From Massilia sp. 9I (lineage in GTDB: Bacteria > Pseudomonadota > Gammaproteobacteria > Burkholderiales > Burkholderiaceae_D): a stretch of DNA of 64,000 nt. Position numbers and translations under genes: made by a program. The DNA lies in assembly GCF_902506415.1 (NCBI RefSeq), contig NZ_LR733275.1, positions 2,643,795-2,707,794 on the forward strand. The letters run 5' to 3'. The notes beneath the pieces are model-generated. The model was not told the origin of the DNA, did no database searches, and worked only from the letters and a program-made list of their open reading frames with translations. Below are positions 38,229-50,289 of this stretch, one piece after another (within the stretch, counting starts at the first letter, position 1; the number at the start of each line of letters is the position of its first letter).

Positions 38229-38843
38229 ATGATACCAAGTTCCACGTCCCCGCGCCTCATACTTGCATCCAGTTCCGCTTATCGCCGCGAGTTGCTGTCG
38301 CGCCTGCAATTGCCCTTTGAAGCGATCGCACCGGACATCGACGAGACGCCGCAGCCTGGCGAGGCGCCGCAGGACACCGCCCTGCGCCTGGCGCGCGAAA
38401 AGGCGGCCGCGGTGGCGGCGCGGGCGCCCGGCGCGCTCGTGATCGGCTCGGACCAGGTCGCGACCCTGGACGGCCTGCAGATCGGCAAACCGGGCGATCA
38501 TGCGCGCGCGCTGGCGCAATTGCAGCTGATGCGCGGCCGGCGCGTGGTCTTCCATACCGCCCTGTGCCTGTGGGACAGCCGCGTGGCCGATCCGGTTGCA
38601 GCGGCGCAAGTGGAGAACGTGCAGGTCTTCGTCGACTTCCGCGACCTGCCGGATGCCGAACTGGACGCCTACCTTCGCATCGAACAGCCCTACGACTGCG
38701 CCGGGAGCGCCAAGAACGAGGGTCTGGGCATCGCCCTGCTCGAACGCATCGAGTCGAGCGACCCGACCGCCCTCACCGGCCTGCCCCTGATCGCCCTGAC
38801 CGGCATGCTGCGCCGCGCCGGTGTTTCCTTTTTCACTTCCTGA
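38229..38843 (+). CDS. yceF: Maf-type nucleotide pyrophosphatase, YceF subgroup
   Basis: House-cleaning enzyme hydrolysing modified nucleotides; E. coli YceF prefers m7-GTP. 204 aa; LILASSSAYRRELLSRL, the DIDETP metal motif, AREKAAAVA, IGSDQVATLDG and the GLPLIALTGMLRR end all match YceF rather than YhdE. ATG 38229 chosen; a TTG at 38196 is upstream. Divergent from yceD; 3 bp before the RsmI-like gene. Confidence 0.94.
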   Translation: MIPSSTSPRLILASSSAYRRELLSRLQLPFEAIAPDIDETPQPGEAPQDTALRLAREKAAAVAARAPGALVIGSDQVATLDGLQIGKPGDHARALAQLQLMRGRRVVFHTALCLWDSRVADPVAAAQVENVQVFVDFRDLPDAELDAYLRIEQPYDCAGSAKNEGLGIALLERIESSDPTALTGLPLIALTGMLRRAGVSFFTS

Positions 38844-38846
38844 ACG

Positions 38847-39596
38847 ATGCCTGGCACTCTTTACCTGATTCCGAATACCCTTGGTCCCGTCGACGCCGCG
38901 CCCGGCGCCCTGTCCGCCCTGCTGCCCACCCAGGTGCAGGCGCTGACGTCGAAACTCGATTATTTCGTCGCCGAGAACGCCAAGACGGCGCGCGCCTTCC
39001 TGAAACTGGTCGCCATTGACCACCCGCTGGCCAGGCCGCTGCAGGAAATCGAGATCGCGGAACTGAACGTGAACACCCCGCCGGCCGCGCTCGCACAGCT
39101 GCTGGCGCCGCTGCTGGCTGGACGCGATGCGGGCCTGGTGTCGGAAGCCGGCGTGCCGGCGGTGGCCGATCCGGGCGCCGACCTGGTCCGCCTGGCGCAC
39201 CAGCATGGGATTGCAGTGCGTCCGCTGGTGGGGCCGTCCTCGCTGCTGCTGGCCGTGATGGCGAGCGGGCTGAACGGGCAAAGTTTCGCGTTTAACGGCT
39301 ACCTGCCGACGGATGCGGGACAGCGCACCAAGCGTATCCAGCAACTGGAGGGACGTTCGCGCAGCGAGAAGCAGACCCAGCTGCTGATCGAGACGCCGTA
39401 TCGGAATGGACAGATGCTGGAAGCGCTGGTGGGGGCCTGCCAGCCGGGGACCCTGGTGTGCGTGGCCACCGACTTGTCGCTGGCGAGCGAGTCGGTCAGG
39501 ACCTTGACGGCCGCGAAGTGGAAAGCGGCGCTGGCGGCTGGAAAGGCGCCTGACTTCCACAAGAAGCCGACCGTGTTCCTTTTCCTAGGGCAGTGA
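38847..39596 (+). CDS. RsmI-like SAM-dependent methyltransferase (tetrapyrrole-methylase fold)
   Basis: 249-aa protein of the SAM methylase family that includes RsmI (16S rRNA C1402 2'-O). LYLIPNTLGP start, AENAKTARAFL, the SEAGVPAVADPGADLV loop and GPSSLLLAVMASG are seen. It resembles the short RsmI paralogue that accompanies maf in betaproteobacteria and differs from true RsmI at the N-terminus, where TPIGN becomes PNTLG. Substrate unknown. Starts 3 bp after yceF; convergent with the EAL-HDOD gene. Confidence 0.88.
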   Translation: MPGTLYLIPNTLGPVDAAPGALSALLPTQVQALTSKLDYFVAENAKTARAFLKLVAIDHPLARPLQEIEIAELNVNTPPAALAQLLAPLLAGRDAGLVSEAGVPAVADPGADLVRLAHQHGIAVRPLVGPSSLLLAVMASGLNGQSFAFNGYLPTDAGQRTKRIQQLEGRSRSEKQTQLLIETPYRNGQMLEALVGACQPGTLVCVATDLSLASESVRTLTAAKWKAALAAGKAPDFHKKPTVFLFLGQ

Positions 39597-39631
39597 TCCC
39601 GGCAGTGGTCGGCCTGGCCGACCACGGTTCC

Positions 39632-40900
39632 TCAGTGCGCTTCGTTGGTGAGCTCCCTCACCCAGTCGAAGGCTTTCAATTCGAGCTCGCGGATCTGTGC
39701 CACGCTCAGGCCGAGTTTACGCAGCGCGTTATACAGCTGGCACCCGCCCTCGGCCGCTTCCAGCAGCTCGGTCACCCGCAGCATCGTCCCGAACTCCCCT
39801 TCCCGGTCCAGCAGCGCGGCGCGCACGTCGTCCGCGATTTCCACGTTATCGAGGATTTCCGCCATGGGAATCGAGAACAGCGCGTCGGCCAGCGACATGA
39901 TCCCCACTGTGAACGCCCGGTCGGCCCGGGCCGCGTCGTCCGGACGCTTGGCCAGGGTCATCAGTTCAAGCAGCTTGCCGCGCGTGGTGGCGAGCTGCAG
40001 CAGGGGCGAAGCCAGTTCGACGCCGCCGCCCGCCGTGGTGTAGAGCAGGATCTGCAGCCAGCGCTGCAGCTGGCGCCGTCCCAGCTGGCTCAGCGCCTGC
40101 GACAGGGATTCGATCTGCGGCCCGGGCGCCGCGCGGCTGTTCACCAGGCGCAGCAGGTTCAGGCTGATCAGGGCGTCGCGCTTGACTGCGGTTTCGATCA
40201 CCTGGGCGTCAGCATCCGAACTCACCAGTTCCAGCAGCCGCAGGATCGCCATCTCCGAGGGTGTGATCTTCTTGCCCGACAGGATCACCGGACGGGCAAA
40301 ATAATAGCCTTGGAAGTATTCGAAGCCGAGGTCCATGCACAGCCGGAATTCGTCGAGTGTCTCGACCTTTTCCGCCAGCAGTTTCTTGCCAGTGGACTTG
40401 AGCGAAGCCACCAGCTGCCGCAGTTCGGCGCGGGGCGTGAGCTTGACGTCGACCTTGATCACGTCCACCAGGCCGACCAATCGGTCGAGCTCGGGAGAGT
40501 GCTCGACCACGTCGTCGACCGCGAACTTGAACCCGAGTTCCTTCAGCTCGGCGACGCGCGCCAGCAGCTGCCGGGTCGGCTTGACGGTTTCGAGGATTTC
40601 GAGGATAACCTTATGGGGAGGCAGGAAACGTACGAAGTCGCTCATCAGGACGACCTCGTCGACGTTGACGAAGGCGAGCTGTTCGCCGACCACCTGCTCC
40701 ATGCCGAGCTGCGACGCGTGCGAGATCACAGCCGCCGTTGCCGCAGCATTGTCGGTCAGCTTCGCATCGTCGTCCTCGCCGGCGGCACGGAACAGCAGCT
40801 CGAATGCCACGAGATGCTGGTCACGGCCGAGGATGGGCTGACGTGCGAGGAAAAAATCGTTGGACGGCACGGACGCCGCTGCCGTTGCTTCGGCATGCAT
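39632..40900 (-). CDS. EAL-HDOD signalling protein (YuxH-like)
   Basis: 422 aa. The N-terminal EAL domain (about 15-215) has an ELL in place of EAL; Asn (FVNVD), Glu (ILEIL), Asp-Asp (AVDDVV), Lys (IKVDVK) and Gln (FQGYYF) are kept, but loop 6 (normally DDFGTGYSS) reads DDVVEHSPEL, so phosphodiesterase activity is doubtful. The HDOD domain (about 225-400: KITPSEMAILRLLELV..., SLNLLRLVNS, ALSQLGRRQLQRWL) lacks HD metal ligands, as usual. Likely a c-di-GMP-related adaptor. Weak ribosome site at ATG 40900. Convergent with the RsmI-like gene. Confidence 0.88.
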   Translation of the reverse strand: MHAEATAAASVPSNDFFLARQPILGRDQHLVAFELLFRAAGEDDDAKLTDNAAATAAVISHASQLGMEQVVGEQLAFVNVDEVVLMSDFVRFLPPHKVILEILETVKPTRQLLARVAELKELGFKFAVDDVVEHSPELDRLVGLVDVIKVDVKLTPRAELRQLVASLKSTGKKLLAEKVETLDEFRLCMDLGFEYFQGYYFARPVILSGKKITPSEMAILRLLELVSSDADAQVIETAVKRDALISLNLLRLVNSRAAPGPQIESLSQALSQLGRRQLQRWLQILLYTTAGGGVELASPLLQLATTRGKLLELMTLAKRPDDAARADRAFTVGIMSLADALFSIPMAEILDNVEIADDVRAALLDREGEFGTMLRVTELLEAAEGGCQLYNALRKLGLSVAQIRELELKAFDWVRELTNEAH

Positions 40901-41021
40901 CTAAAAAACTCCCGGAAACTGTTGCGGCATGGACGCGCCTGCCGAGCGGGCGCGCGAACGCCCACCTCGGAGACTATACTACAAATCCGACATTATTAGC
41001 ATTTTTATATCGAATCGCGCC

Positions 41022-42233
41022 TCAGCGCTTGCCACCTGGCTTGCCGTTCGGCCGCGGACCAGCCGAGCGCGGCTGTGCCCCGCCGGGGCTGGCCGGACGC
41101 CGCGCCGAAGCGCGCGCCTCGCCCTTTCCAGCGGCTTGCGGCTTGGCCTGGGCGCTGCCGTCGGGATGCCAGGCGCGGCGCGGCGATGGGCTGGCGGCCG
41201 GCTTGGCCGGAGCGCCCTCTTCGCCTTCGCGCACCATGCTCTGGCCCGGCAGGCGCAGGCTGCCCTTGCCCGACAGCGGGCTGGCGCGGCGTGCATTGCC
41301 GACCGGCGCGCGCGGGCCTTCGCCGGCCAGGCGCGCCGAGGCTGCGCCCGTGACCTGGGTGCCGGTCTCGATGGTGAAGCGGGCGCCCGCGTCCTTGCCC
41401 AGCACCTGCACCAGGTAGGGCATGGTTTCGCGCAGCATGGCTTCCAGGGTGTACGGTGGGTTCAGGATGAACATGCCGCTGCTGTGCAGGCCGATGCCGT
41501 CCGGGCCGGGCGTCGACACGGTCAGGGTCACGTTCAGCCATTCCTTGGCCGGCAGGCGCTTGAGCTTGTCCGGGAACTGGCGCGACTCCATGCGCTGCAG
41601 CACCGGGTACCAGACCGCATACATGCCGCTCGGGAAGCGGCCCAGCGCTTCTTCCAGCGCATCGCGCACCTTCTTGTAGTCGTCCTTTACCTCGTAGGGC
41701 GGGTCGATCAGCACCAGCGCGCGGCGCGATGGCGGCGGCAGCAGTTTTTTCAGGCTCTGGAAACCGTCGCCATGCTCGATCAGCACGCGCCTGCCGCGCG
41801 AGCGCTCGCCCTGCTCGGCCTTGTGCGCCTCGGCCTTGCGCACGTTCTCGTTCAGGATCTTGACGTCGGCCGGGTGCAGCTCGAACAGGCGAAGGCGATC
41901 CTCCGCACGGGACATTTGGTCTGCCACATAGGGCGAGCCCGGGTAGTAGCGCATCTTGCCGCTCGGGTTCATCGCCTTGACCAGGTCGAGGTAGGGCTGG
42001 AGCGCCGCCGGGACGTTCACCGCGTTCCACAGTGGACCGATGCCGGTATCGAATTCGCCGGTCTTGGTCGCCTGGAAGCTGTCGAGCGCGTAGACGCCGG
42101 CGCCAGAGTGGGTATCGATATAGGTGTAGGCGACGTCCTTCTGGTTCATGTACAGGTGCAGCTGCACTTGTACAAAGTGTTTGAGGACATCGGCGTGGTT
42201 ACCCGCGTGGAAAGCGTGGCGGTAGCTCAACAT
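41022..42233 (-). CDS. rlmJ: 23S rRNA (adenine-2030-N6)-methyltransferase with C-terminal extension
   Basis: Methylates A2030 of 23S rRNA. The first about 280 residues match RlmJ: MLSYRHAFHAGNHADVLKH, IDTHSGAGVYAL, catalytic LIDPPYEVK and LNPPYTLE. The remaining about 120 residues are Ala/Pro/Arg/Gly-rich low complexity (ASARRPASPGGAQPRSAG and similar) with no counterpart in the 280-aa E. coli enzyme; possibly an RNA-binding disordered tail. The start at 42233 has AGGA 10 nt upstream. Confidence 0.93.
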   Translation of the reverse strand: MLSYRHAFHAGNHADVLKHFVQVQLHLYMNQKDVAYTYIDTHSGAGVYALDSFQATKTGEFDTGIGPLWNAVNVPAALQPYLDLVKAMNPSGKMRYYPGSPYVADQMSRAEDRLRLFELHPADVKILNENVRKAEAHKAEQGERSRGRRVLIEHGDGFQSLKKLLPPPSRRALVLIDPPYEVKDDYKKVRDALEEALGRFPSGMYAVWYPVLQRMESRQFPDKLKRLPAKEWLNVTLTVSTPGPDGIGLHSSGMFILNPPYTLEAMLRETMPYLVQVLGKDAGARFTIETGTQVTGAASARLAGEGPRAPVGNARRASPLSGKGSLRLPGQSMVREGEEGAPAKPAASPSPRRAWHPDGSAQAKPQAAGKGEARASARRPASPGGAQPRSAGPRPNGKPGGKR

Positions 42234-42321
42234 AAGCTGGAATTCCTGAGAAAAGTGTCGGTGCCGCCTTTTCAGCGGCGCAATGGCCGCCATTATCCAC
42301 TACAACACGCATTCCCGGGAT

Positions 42322-42359
42322 GTTAGTAGGGTGGGCGGCAAGCCGCCCACCCTACTAAC
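42322..42359. repeat. REP-like perfect palindrome between aceA and rlmJ
   Basis: Two 18-bp perfect arms (GTTAGTAGGGTGGGCGGC and its reverse complement) around an AA loop. It lies 7 bp after the aceA stop, so it can act as its transcription terminator or mRNA stabiliser. Core shared with the fabH-fabD repeat. Confidence 0.85.
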
Positions 42360-42366
42360 CTTCAGC

Positions 42367-43665
<1,299 letters not shown>

Positions 43666-44044
43666 GCTGTTTCTCCTGATTGAAAGTCGATTTGCGAGAG
43701 GAATCCGTTGGGTTAATCATAGATCAGTTTGTGCGGAGCACAACAACTCTTATATAAGACATCAAAGGAATATTTTCTCGTTTCCTTTCAACGACTTGTG
43801 AGCTTCGTTTCATGATGTGGCATAAAATTTCTTAAAATGGAAACAAGAAAGCGGCGCGGCTTTGCTGCGAATTTCGCCAGACGAGAAATGCGTTTCACAA
43901 TGTGAAAATCGCGGCGGACGCAGTGTTGCTTGAATGAAGTAAATCATCAATTCAATCAAATAATTTATTGACTTGAAGAAAATCTGATGACATCATACAA
44001 ATCATCAGATTCGTCAAAATAACTCATTCCAACCGAAAGCGACC
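43666..44044. other. AT-rich intergenic region between divergent aceA and PEP-CTERM gene
   Basis: 379 bp without a gene, clearly poorer in GC than its surroundings. It should contain the aceA promoter on one side and the exported-protein promoter on the other. The only structured element I see is the 31-bp inverted repeat near its right end; I could not recognise a riboswitch or small RNA. Confidence 0.6.
43981..44011. promoter_or_regulatory. Perfect inverted repeat, operator-like
   Basis: Two 10-bp perfect arms AATCTGATGA / TCATCAGATT separated by 11 bp, 34 bp upstream of the PEP-CTERM ATG. Size and spacing suit a dimeric regulator. No regulator gene is adjacent; function inferred. Confidence 0.5.
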
Positions 44045-44719
44045 ATGCCTACCCTCTTCCGTCTCGCTATCAGCAGCCTCCTTATTGTTGCCGCAAGTAA
44101 TGCGTCTGCCGGTGTCATCACGCAAGATGGCGTCGTGTTCACCTCGAATTTCACCGGGAATGTCCTGACGCTCGAAATCGATGCCGCGAACCGCAGCGGT
44201 GGCTGGGCCGCGGCCAGCGCGATCGACGCGCTGTCGATCAAGACCATCGGCAGCTTTTCCGGCGTGACGATGAGCTCCTCGGGCGGCGCCGCCTGGTCGC
44301 TCTTGCCCACCGAACTGAACTCCAAGGGTTGCGCCGCCGCGAAGGCGGGAGCCAGCACGACCAGCCTGACTCGCCTGTGCTACACCGGCGCCGGCCTCGC
44401 GCTGGCGGACAATATGCTGTTCACCTTTACCTTCACTGGCACCCCGGCCCTGTCGGCGCCGCACTTGAAGGTGCACTTCGTCGACGCCAAGGGCGTCAAG
44501 ACCGGCAGCCTGCTGTCGCTCGACTTCCCGGCCACGCCGGAGCTGATCCCGGCGCCAAGCATTACCCTGCCAGTGAAGGAAACCGCCAGTTCCAGCGCCG
44601 GCTCGCCGCTCATCCCGGCCGCAACGAACACCACGTCGAATGTGCCGGAACCGCAGAGCATCGCCCTGCTGGCCGCCGGCTTCGCGATGCTGGGCCTGAC
44701 GCGCCGCCGCAAGTCCTAA
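44045..44719 (+). CDS. PEP-CTERM sorted exported protein
   Basis: 224 aa. Signal peptide (cleavage near ASA at 20-22), a beta-rich domain (GVVFTSNFTGNVLTLEIDAANRSGGW...), a Ser/Pro/Thr-rich linker (about 165-198) and a C-terminal sorting signal VPEPQSIALLAAGFAMLG followed by RRRKS. PEP-CTERM proteins are processed by exosortase and are often linked to exopolysaccharide or biofilm. Two conserved cysteines (GCAA..., RLCYTG) could form a disulfide. Paralogue of the next gene (about 180 bp on). No exosortase gene is in the window. Confidence 0.9.
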   Translation: MPTLFRLAISSLLIVAASNASAGVITQDGVVFTSNFTGNVLTLEIDAANRSGGWAAASAIDALSIKTIGSFSGVTMSSSGGAAWSLLPTELNSKGCAAAKAGASTTSLTRLCYTGAGLALADNMLFTFTFTGTPALSAPHLKVHFVDAKGVKTGSLLSLDFPATPELIPAPSITLPVKETASSSAGSPLIPAATNTTSNVPEPQSIALLAAGFAMLGLTRRRKS

Positions 44720-44895
44720 GTCGTACTCAAGGCGTGGCGCGCCTGCAGAAAACGCTAACTCAGCCATTCGTTAGTCGCCACACAGAAAGGTCAATACCGG
44801 CGGCATAGTCTGGGCCTGCGTACTCATCCGTACGCAAGTCCGGGTCGTTCGCCGACGCGAAGGCCCGGTCATTCAAACTCATCGAGGAGATTGAT

Positions 44896-45471
44896 TTGAA
44901 GACCTTACTTGCCAAAGCAACTGCCATCCTGGCGCTCACTGCCGGTGTCGTCGCCTCCAGCCAGGCCGGCACCCTCACCTACCAGGGGGTCACCTTCACG
45001 TCCACCTGGTCCGGCAACCTGCTCACCCTGGAAATCGACGCCGCCAACCGCAGCGGCGACTGGGCCAGTGCGAGCACCATCGGCGCCCTCCAGCTCAAGG
45101 ACCTCGGGACCTTCTCCGACGTCACCCTGGTCTCGGCCCCGGGCGCGGCGACCGACTGGACCCTGTCCTCGAACGAACTGAACGCAAACGGCTGCGGCGG
45201 CGGCGCGCATGTGGGGCGCAGCCTGTGCTACTCGGGCGATCGCATCGCGCTGACGGACGACATGGTGTTCCAGTTCAGCTTCGCCGGCGGTGCGCCGGCG
45301 CTGGACGCGCCGCACCTGAAGGTGAACTTCTTCGGCGAGGGCGAGCGCAAGGTGGGCAGCCTGCTGTCGCAGACCATTGCGCCGGTGCCGGAGCCGGGGT
45401 CGTACGCGATGATGCTGGGCGGGCTGGGGCTGGTGGGGTTCATGGCGCGTAGGAAGCGCAAGCAGCAGTGA
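44896..45471 (+). CDS. PEP-CTERM sorted exported protein, paralogue
   Basis: 191 aa from a TTG start at 44896, backed by GAGGAGA 5 nt upstream. Signal peptide MKTLLAKATAILALTAGVVA..., domain GVTFTSTWSGNLLTLEIDAANRSGDW (nearly the same as in the upstream gene), two cysteines (NGCGGG, SLCYSG), and a sorting tail VPEPGSYAMMLGGLGLVGFM-ARRKRKQQ. It lacks the long Ser/Pro linker of its neighbour. Tandem duplication with divergence; ligand or function unknown. Confidence 0.9.
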   Translation: MKTLLAKATAILALTAGVVASSQAGTLTYQGVTFTSTWSGNLLTLEIDAANRSGDWASASTIGALQLKDLGTFSDVTLVSAPGAATDWTLSSNELNANGCGGGAHVGRSLCYSGDRIALTDDMVFQFSFAGGAPALDAPHLKVNFFGEGERKVGSLLSQTIAPVPEPGSYAMMLGGLGLVGFMARRKRKQQ

Positions 45472-45486
45472 TTTCTTTGACGATGT

Positions 45487-45522
45487 AAAAAACGGCCCGT
45501 TCCTTTTGGGACGCGCCGTTTT
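45487..45522. terminator. Bidirectional terminator between PEP-CTERM gene and clpB
   Basis: AAAACGGC / GCCGTTTT arms with an internal weaker stem, giving A-runs and T-runs on both strands. It sits midway between the convergent stops at 45471 and 45543. Confidence 0.75.
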
Positions 45523-45542
45523 CATTGGTGGCGGGAAGAGCC

Positions 45543-48149
<2,607 letters not shown>

Positions 48150-48187
48150 GGTATTGCTCCCTAGTGGTGTTCTTAACTGTGGAGAAA

Positions 48188-48214
48188 AATAAGGGTCACT
48201 GTCCGCTTTTCAAG
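48188..48214 (-). promoter_or_regulatory. Sigma32 (heat-shock) promoter of clpB
   Basis: Minus strand CTTGAAA, 12-nt spacer, CCCTTATT: close to the sigma32 consensus CTTGAAA-N11-16-CCCCATNT. The -35 overlaps the stop codon of the upstream S41 protease gene. The leader to ATG 48149 is about 35 nt. Confidence 0.75.
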
Positions 48215-49289
48215 ATGTGCAATGCGGCTTTCCCTTATTCAATTCTTCAATGCGTTGCTTGAGCTCGCCGAGCCGGGCGCCATCCTGTTCCAGCGTAGCC
48301 CTTTTCTCGAGGATCGTCACCTGCGCCATCCTGAGCGCGTCGGCGGCGCAGACCTTGAGGTCGGGCGTCACGCCGACGCCTTCCCAGTTCGTCTTCGTGA
48401 TCGGGCTGACCAGCCGGCTTAGCGGCATGAAGGCGGCGAAGTGCGGCAGCAGGCGCACATCCTCACCGGCATTGGCGCCGCCGCCGGTCGTCTCGCCGAC
48501 CACGGTGGCGCGCTTGAGGTTCTTCAGTAGATAGGCGAAGTCTTCCGCCGCCGAGAAGCTGTCCTTGCTGGTGAGGATGTAGACGTCCCTCTTCTGGCCA
48601 TAGCGCAGGCCGGGCACCACGTCCAGGCTCCAGCGCTGCTCGATGCGGTTTCCCTCGCGATAGTAGAAATCGCCCAGGTGGGTGCGCGTATCAAACAGGT
48701 AGCTGGCCAGCAGGGTCGAGGCGCCGGCGTCGCCCCCGCCGTTGTTGCGCAGGTCGATGATCAGGGCGTCGGTGTGCGCCAGCACCGTCATCGCAGCGGC
48801 AAGCGTCTCGGCCGCATCTTTTGCTCGCCAAAAGCCGTCCAGTTCCAGGTAACCGATGTTCAGCGGCAGATGCTCGACCTTCTGCACGCCGAAGTTACTC
48901 GACCGCGCCATGTCGAGCCGGCGGGACACGTCCTCCGGTTGTGGTGCGGCGGCAGGTTTGCTTTCGGGGATAGGCTGATCGCTGTAGAGCACGCGCATGT
49001 GGCGGTCGCCGGACGTGGCCTGCATCTGCTGCGTCAGGGCCTCGGCCAGCTGGCGCGCGCTGGTGATGCGCTCGTAGGCGCCGCGCGCCTGCTGCTCGCG
49101 CAGGGAAGCCGCGACCTTCTTTGCCGTGTCGGGAAAGACGTAGCGCTGGTCGACTTCCCTGCTCAAGCTGTCGACGAGCTGCTGGCGGTCCGCCGCCGTC
49201 ACCTGCATATCGGGCGTTTGCGCCAGCGCCGGCAGGCAAGCCAGGGTTGAGACAAGGATCGTGGTGGCGAGTGCGGGCAGTGCTTTCAT
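48210..49289 (-). CDS. Exported S41-family serine protease (C-terminal-processing/IRBP type)
   Basis: 359 aa with a signal peptide (cleavage near ALAQ at 21-24). Helical N-terminal domain (TAADRQQLVDSLSREVDQRYVFPD...), then the S41 core: IGYLELDGF, ALIIDLRNNGGGDAGASTLLAS, nucleophile Ser in TSKDSFSAAEDF, GETTGGGANAG, and GVGVTPDL. No PDZ domain is evident, as in the interphotoreceptor-retinoid-binding-like group. AAGGAG precedes ATG 49289. Substrate unknown. Same strand as clpB but clpB has its own heat-shock promoter. Confidence 0.9.
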   Translation of the reverse strand: MKALPALATTILVSTLACLPALAQTPDMQVTAADRQQLVDSLSREVDQRYVFPDTAKKVAASLREQQARGAYERITSARQLAEALTQQMQATSGDRHMRVLYSDQPIPESKPAAAPQPEDVSRRLDMARSSNFGVQKVEHLPLNIGYLELDGFWRAKDAAETLAAAMTVLAHTDALIIDLRNNGGGDAGASTLLASYLFDTRTHLGDFYYREGNRIEQRWSLDVVPGLRYGQKRDVYILTSKDSFSAAEDFAYLLKNLKRATVVGETTGGGANAGEDVRLLPHFAAFMPLSRLVSPITKTNWEGVGVTPDLKVCAADALRMAQVTILEKRATLEQDGARLGELKQRIEELNKGKPHCTS

Positions 49290-49397
49290 GTTCTCCTTAG
49301 TGTTCCGACAGGTCTGTTCCCGTCAGCGTCTCATCTAAGGAAAGATTGCAAAAATTCAAGATCCCATCACCAAATAAGCCACCACGCATAAGCGGGT

Positions 49398-49820
49398 TTA
49401 ATCGATCGCAGCCTTGGGTTCCGGCTCGCGCACGCTGTTCAGGTCGCGGACGTTCTTCTGGACCGCCACCACCGCAAACAGGCTGAGGGTGAAGGACATG
49501 GCGTAAAAGCCCTTCTCGCTCGGCGCCAGGGTGGCGTTCCACAGGCCGACGGTGATGAGCAGGATCGCCGCGATCAGCGAGACCCAGCACAGGCCGGCGT
49601 AGATGCCGGTCACCGGGAGGCCCTCGGCACGGTCGCGCACGGTTTTCTGCAACGACACGGCGGCGAACAGGCCGAACAGCAGCAGGGTCAGGTAGTAGCC
49701 TTTTTCGTTCAGCTGCATCTGGGCGTTCCACAGGCCGATCAGGAAAGCGCTGCCGCCGATCAGGAGCGCACCCCAGGAAGCACCGACGAAGGCGCCGGTC
49801 GGACGTTGAACAGTTTGCAT
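49398..49820 (-). CDS. yiaA: YiaA/YiaB-type inner membrane protein
   Basis: 140 aa with two repeats of a two-helix module (about 14-60 and 77-122). Each repeat contains LIGLWNAxMxLNEKGYY or VGLWNATLAPSEKGFY followed by FGLFAAVSLQKTVRD or LSLFAVVAVQKNVRD. This duplicated pattern defines the YiaA/B family. AAGGAA precedes ATG 49820. Function unknown; monocistronic by position. Confidence 0.88.
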   Translation of the reverse strand: MQTVQRPTGAFVGASWGALLIGGSAFLIGLWNAQMQLNEKGYYLTLLLFGLFAAVSLQKTVRDRAEGLPVTGIYAGLCWVSLIAAILLITVGLWNATLAPSEKGFYAMSFTLSLFAVVAVQKNVRDLNSVREPEPKAAID

Positions 49821-49914
49821 GGCTGGTTCCTTAAATAAATGGTCCAGCCGCAAAATTATCACGCCCCTGGCGTCGGGCCATTGCGCAATGCCGAGGTATC
49901 AGCGGACGATACCC

Positions 49915-50289
49915 TTAGCCGCGCAGGGCGCGCCAAGTGGCGAAACCGGCCACGCAGAACAGGATCGAACCCAGCAAGTGCAGCAGAGTGTGGGCCAGCG
50001 CCCAGCCGTATTCGCCACGCTGCAGCAGCACCACCGATTCCCCCGAAAAGCTGGAAAAGGTGGTCAGGCCGCCGAGGAAGCCGGTGATGGCGAACAGGCG
50101 CCACTCCGGTGGGAGGTGTGGATTGGCCGTGAAAAAGCCGAGCGCCATCCCGACCAGGTAGCCGCCGACCAGGTTGGCCGCCAGCGTGCCGAGCTGCACG
50201 TAGGCGTGCAGGCTGCCCAGCCAGAGGCCCAGCACCCAGCGCAGCCAGGCGCCGATCGCGGCTCCGGTACCGACCGCCAGCCAGCTCAA
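49915..50289 (-). CDS. crcB: Fluoride ion channel CrcB (Fluc)
   Basis: 124 aa, four hydrophobic helices; exports fluoride as a dual-topology dimer. Signature GFLGGLTTFSSFSGE and early GAWLRW are present. It begins with TTG 50289, overlapping the moaE stop (TTGA), so expression depends on translation of moaE. No fluoride riboswitch can precede it in this arrangement. Confidence 0.93.
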   Translation of the reverse strand: MSWLAVGTGAAIGAWLRWVLGLWLGSLHAYVQLGTLAANLVGGYLVGMALGFFTANPHLPPEWRLFAITGFLGGLTTFSSFSGESVVLLQRGEYGWALAHTLLHLLGSILFCVAGFATWRALRG

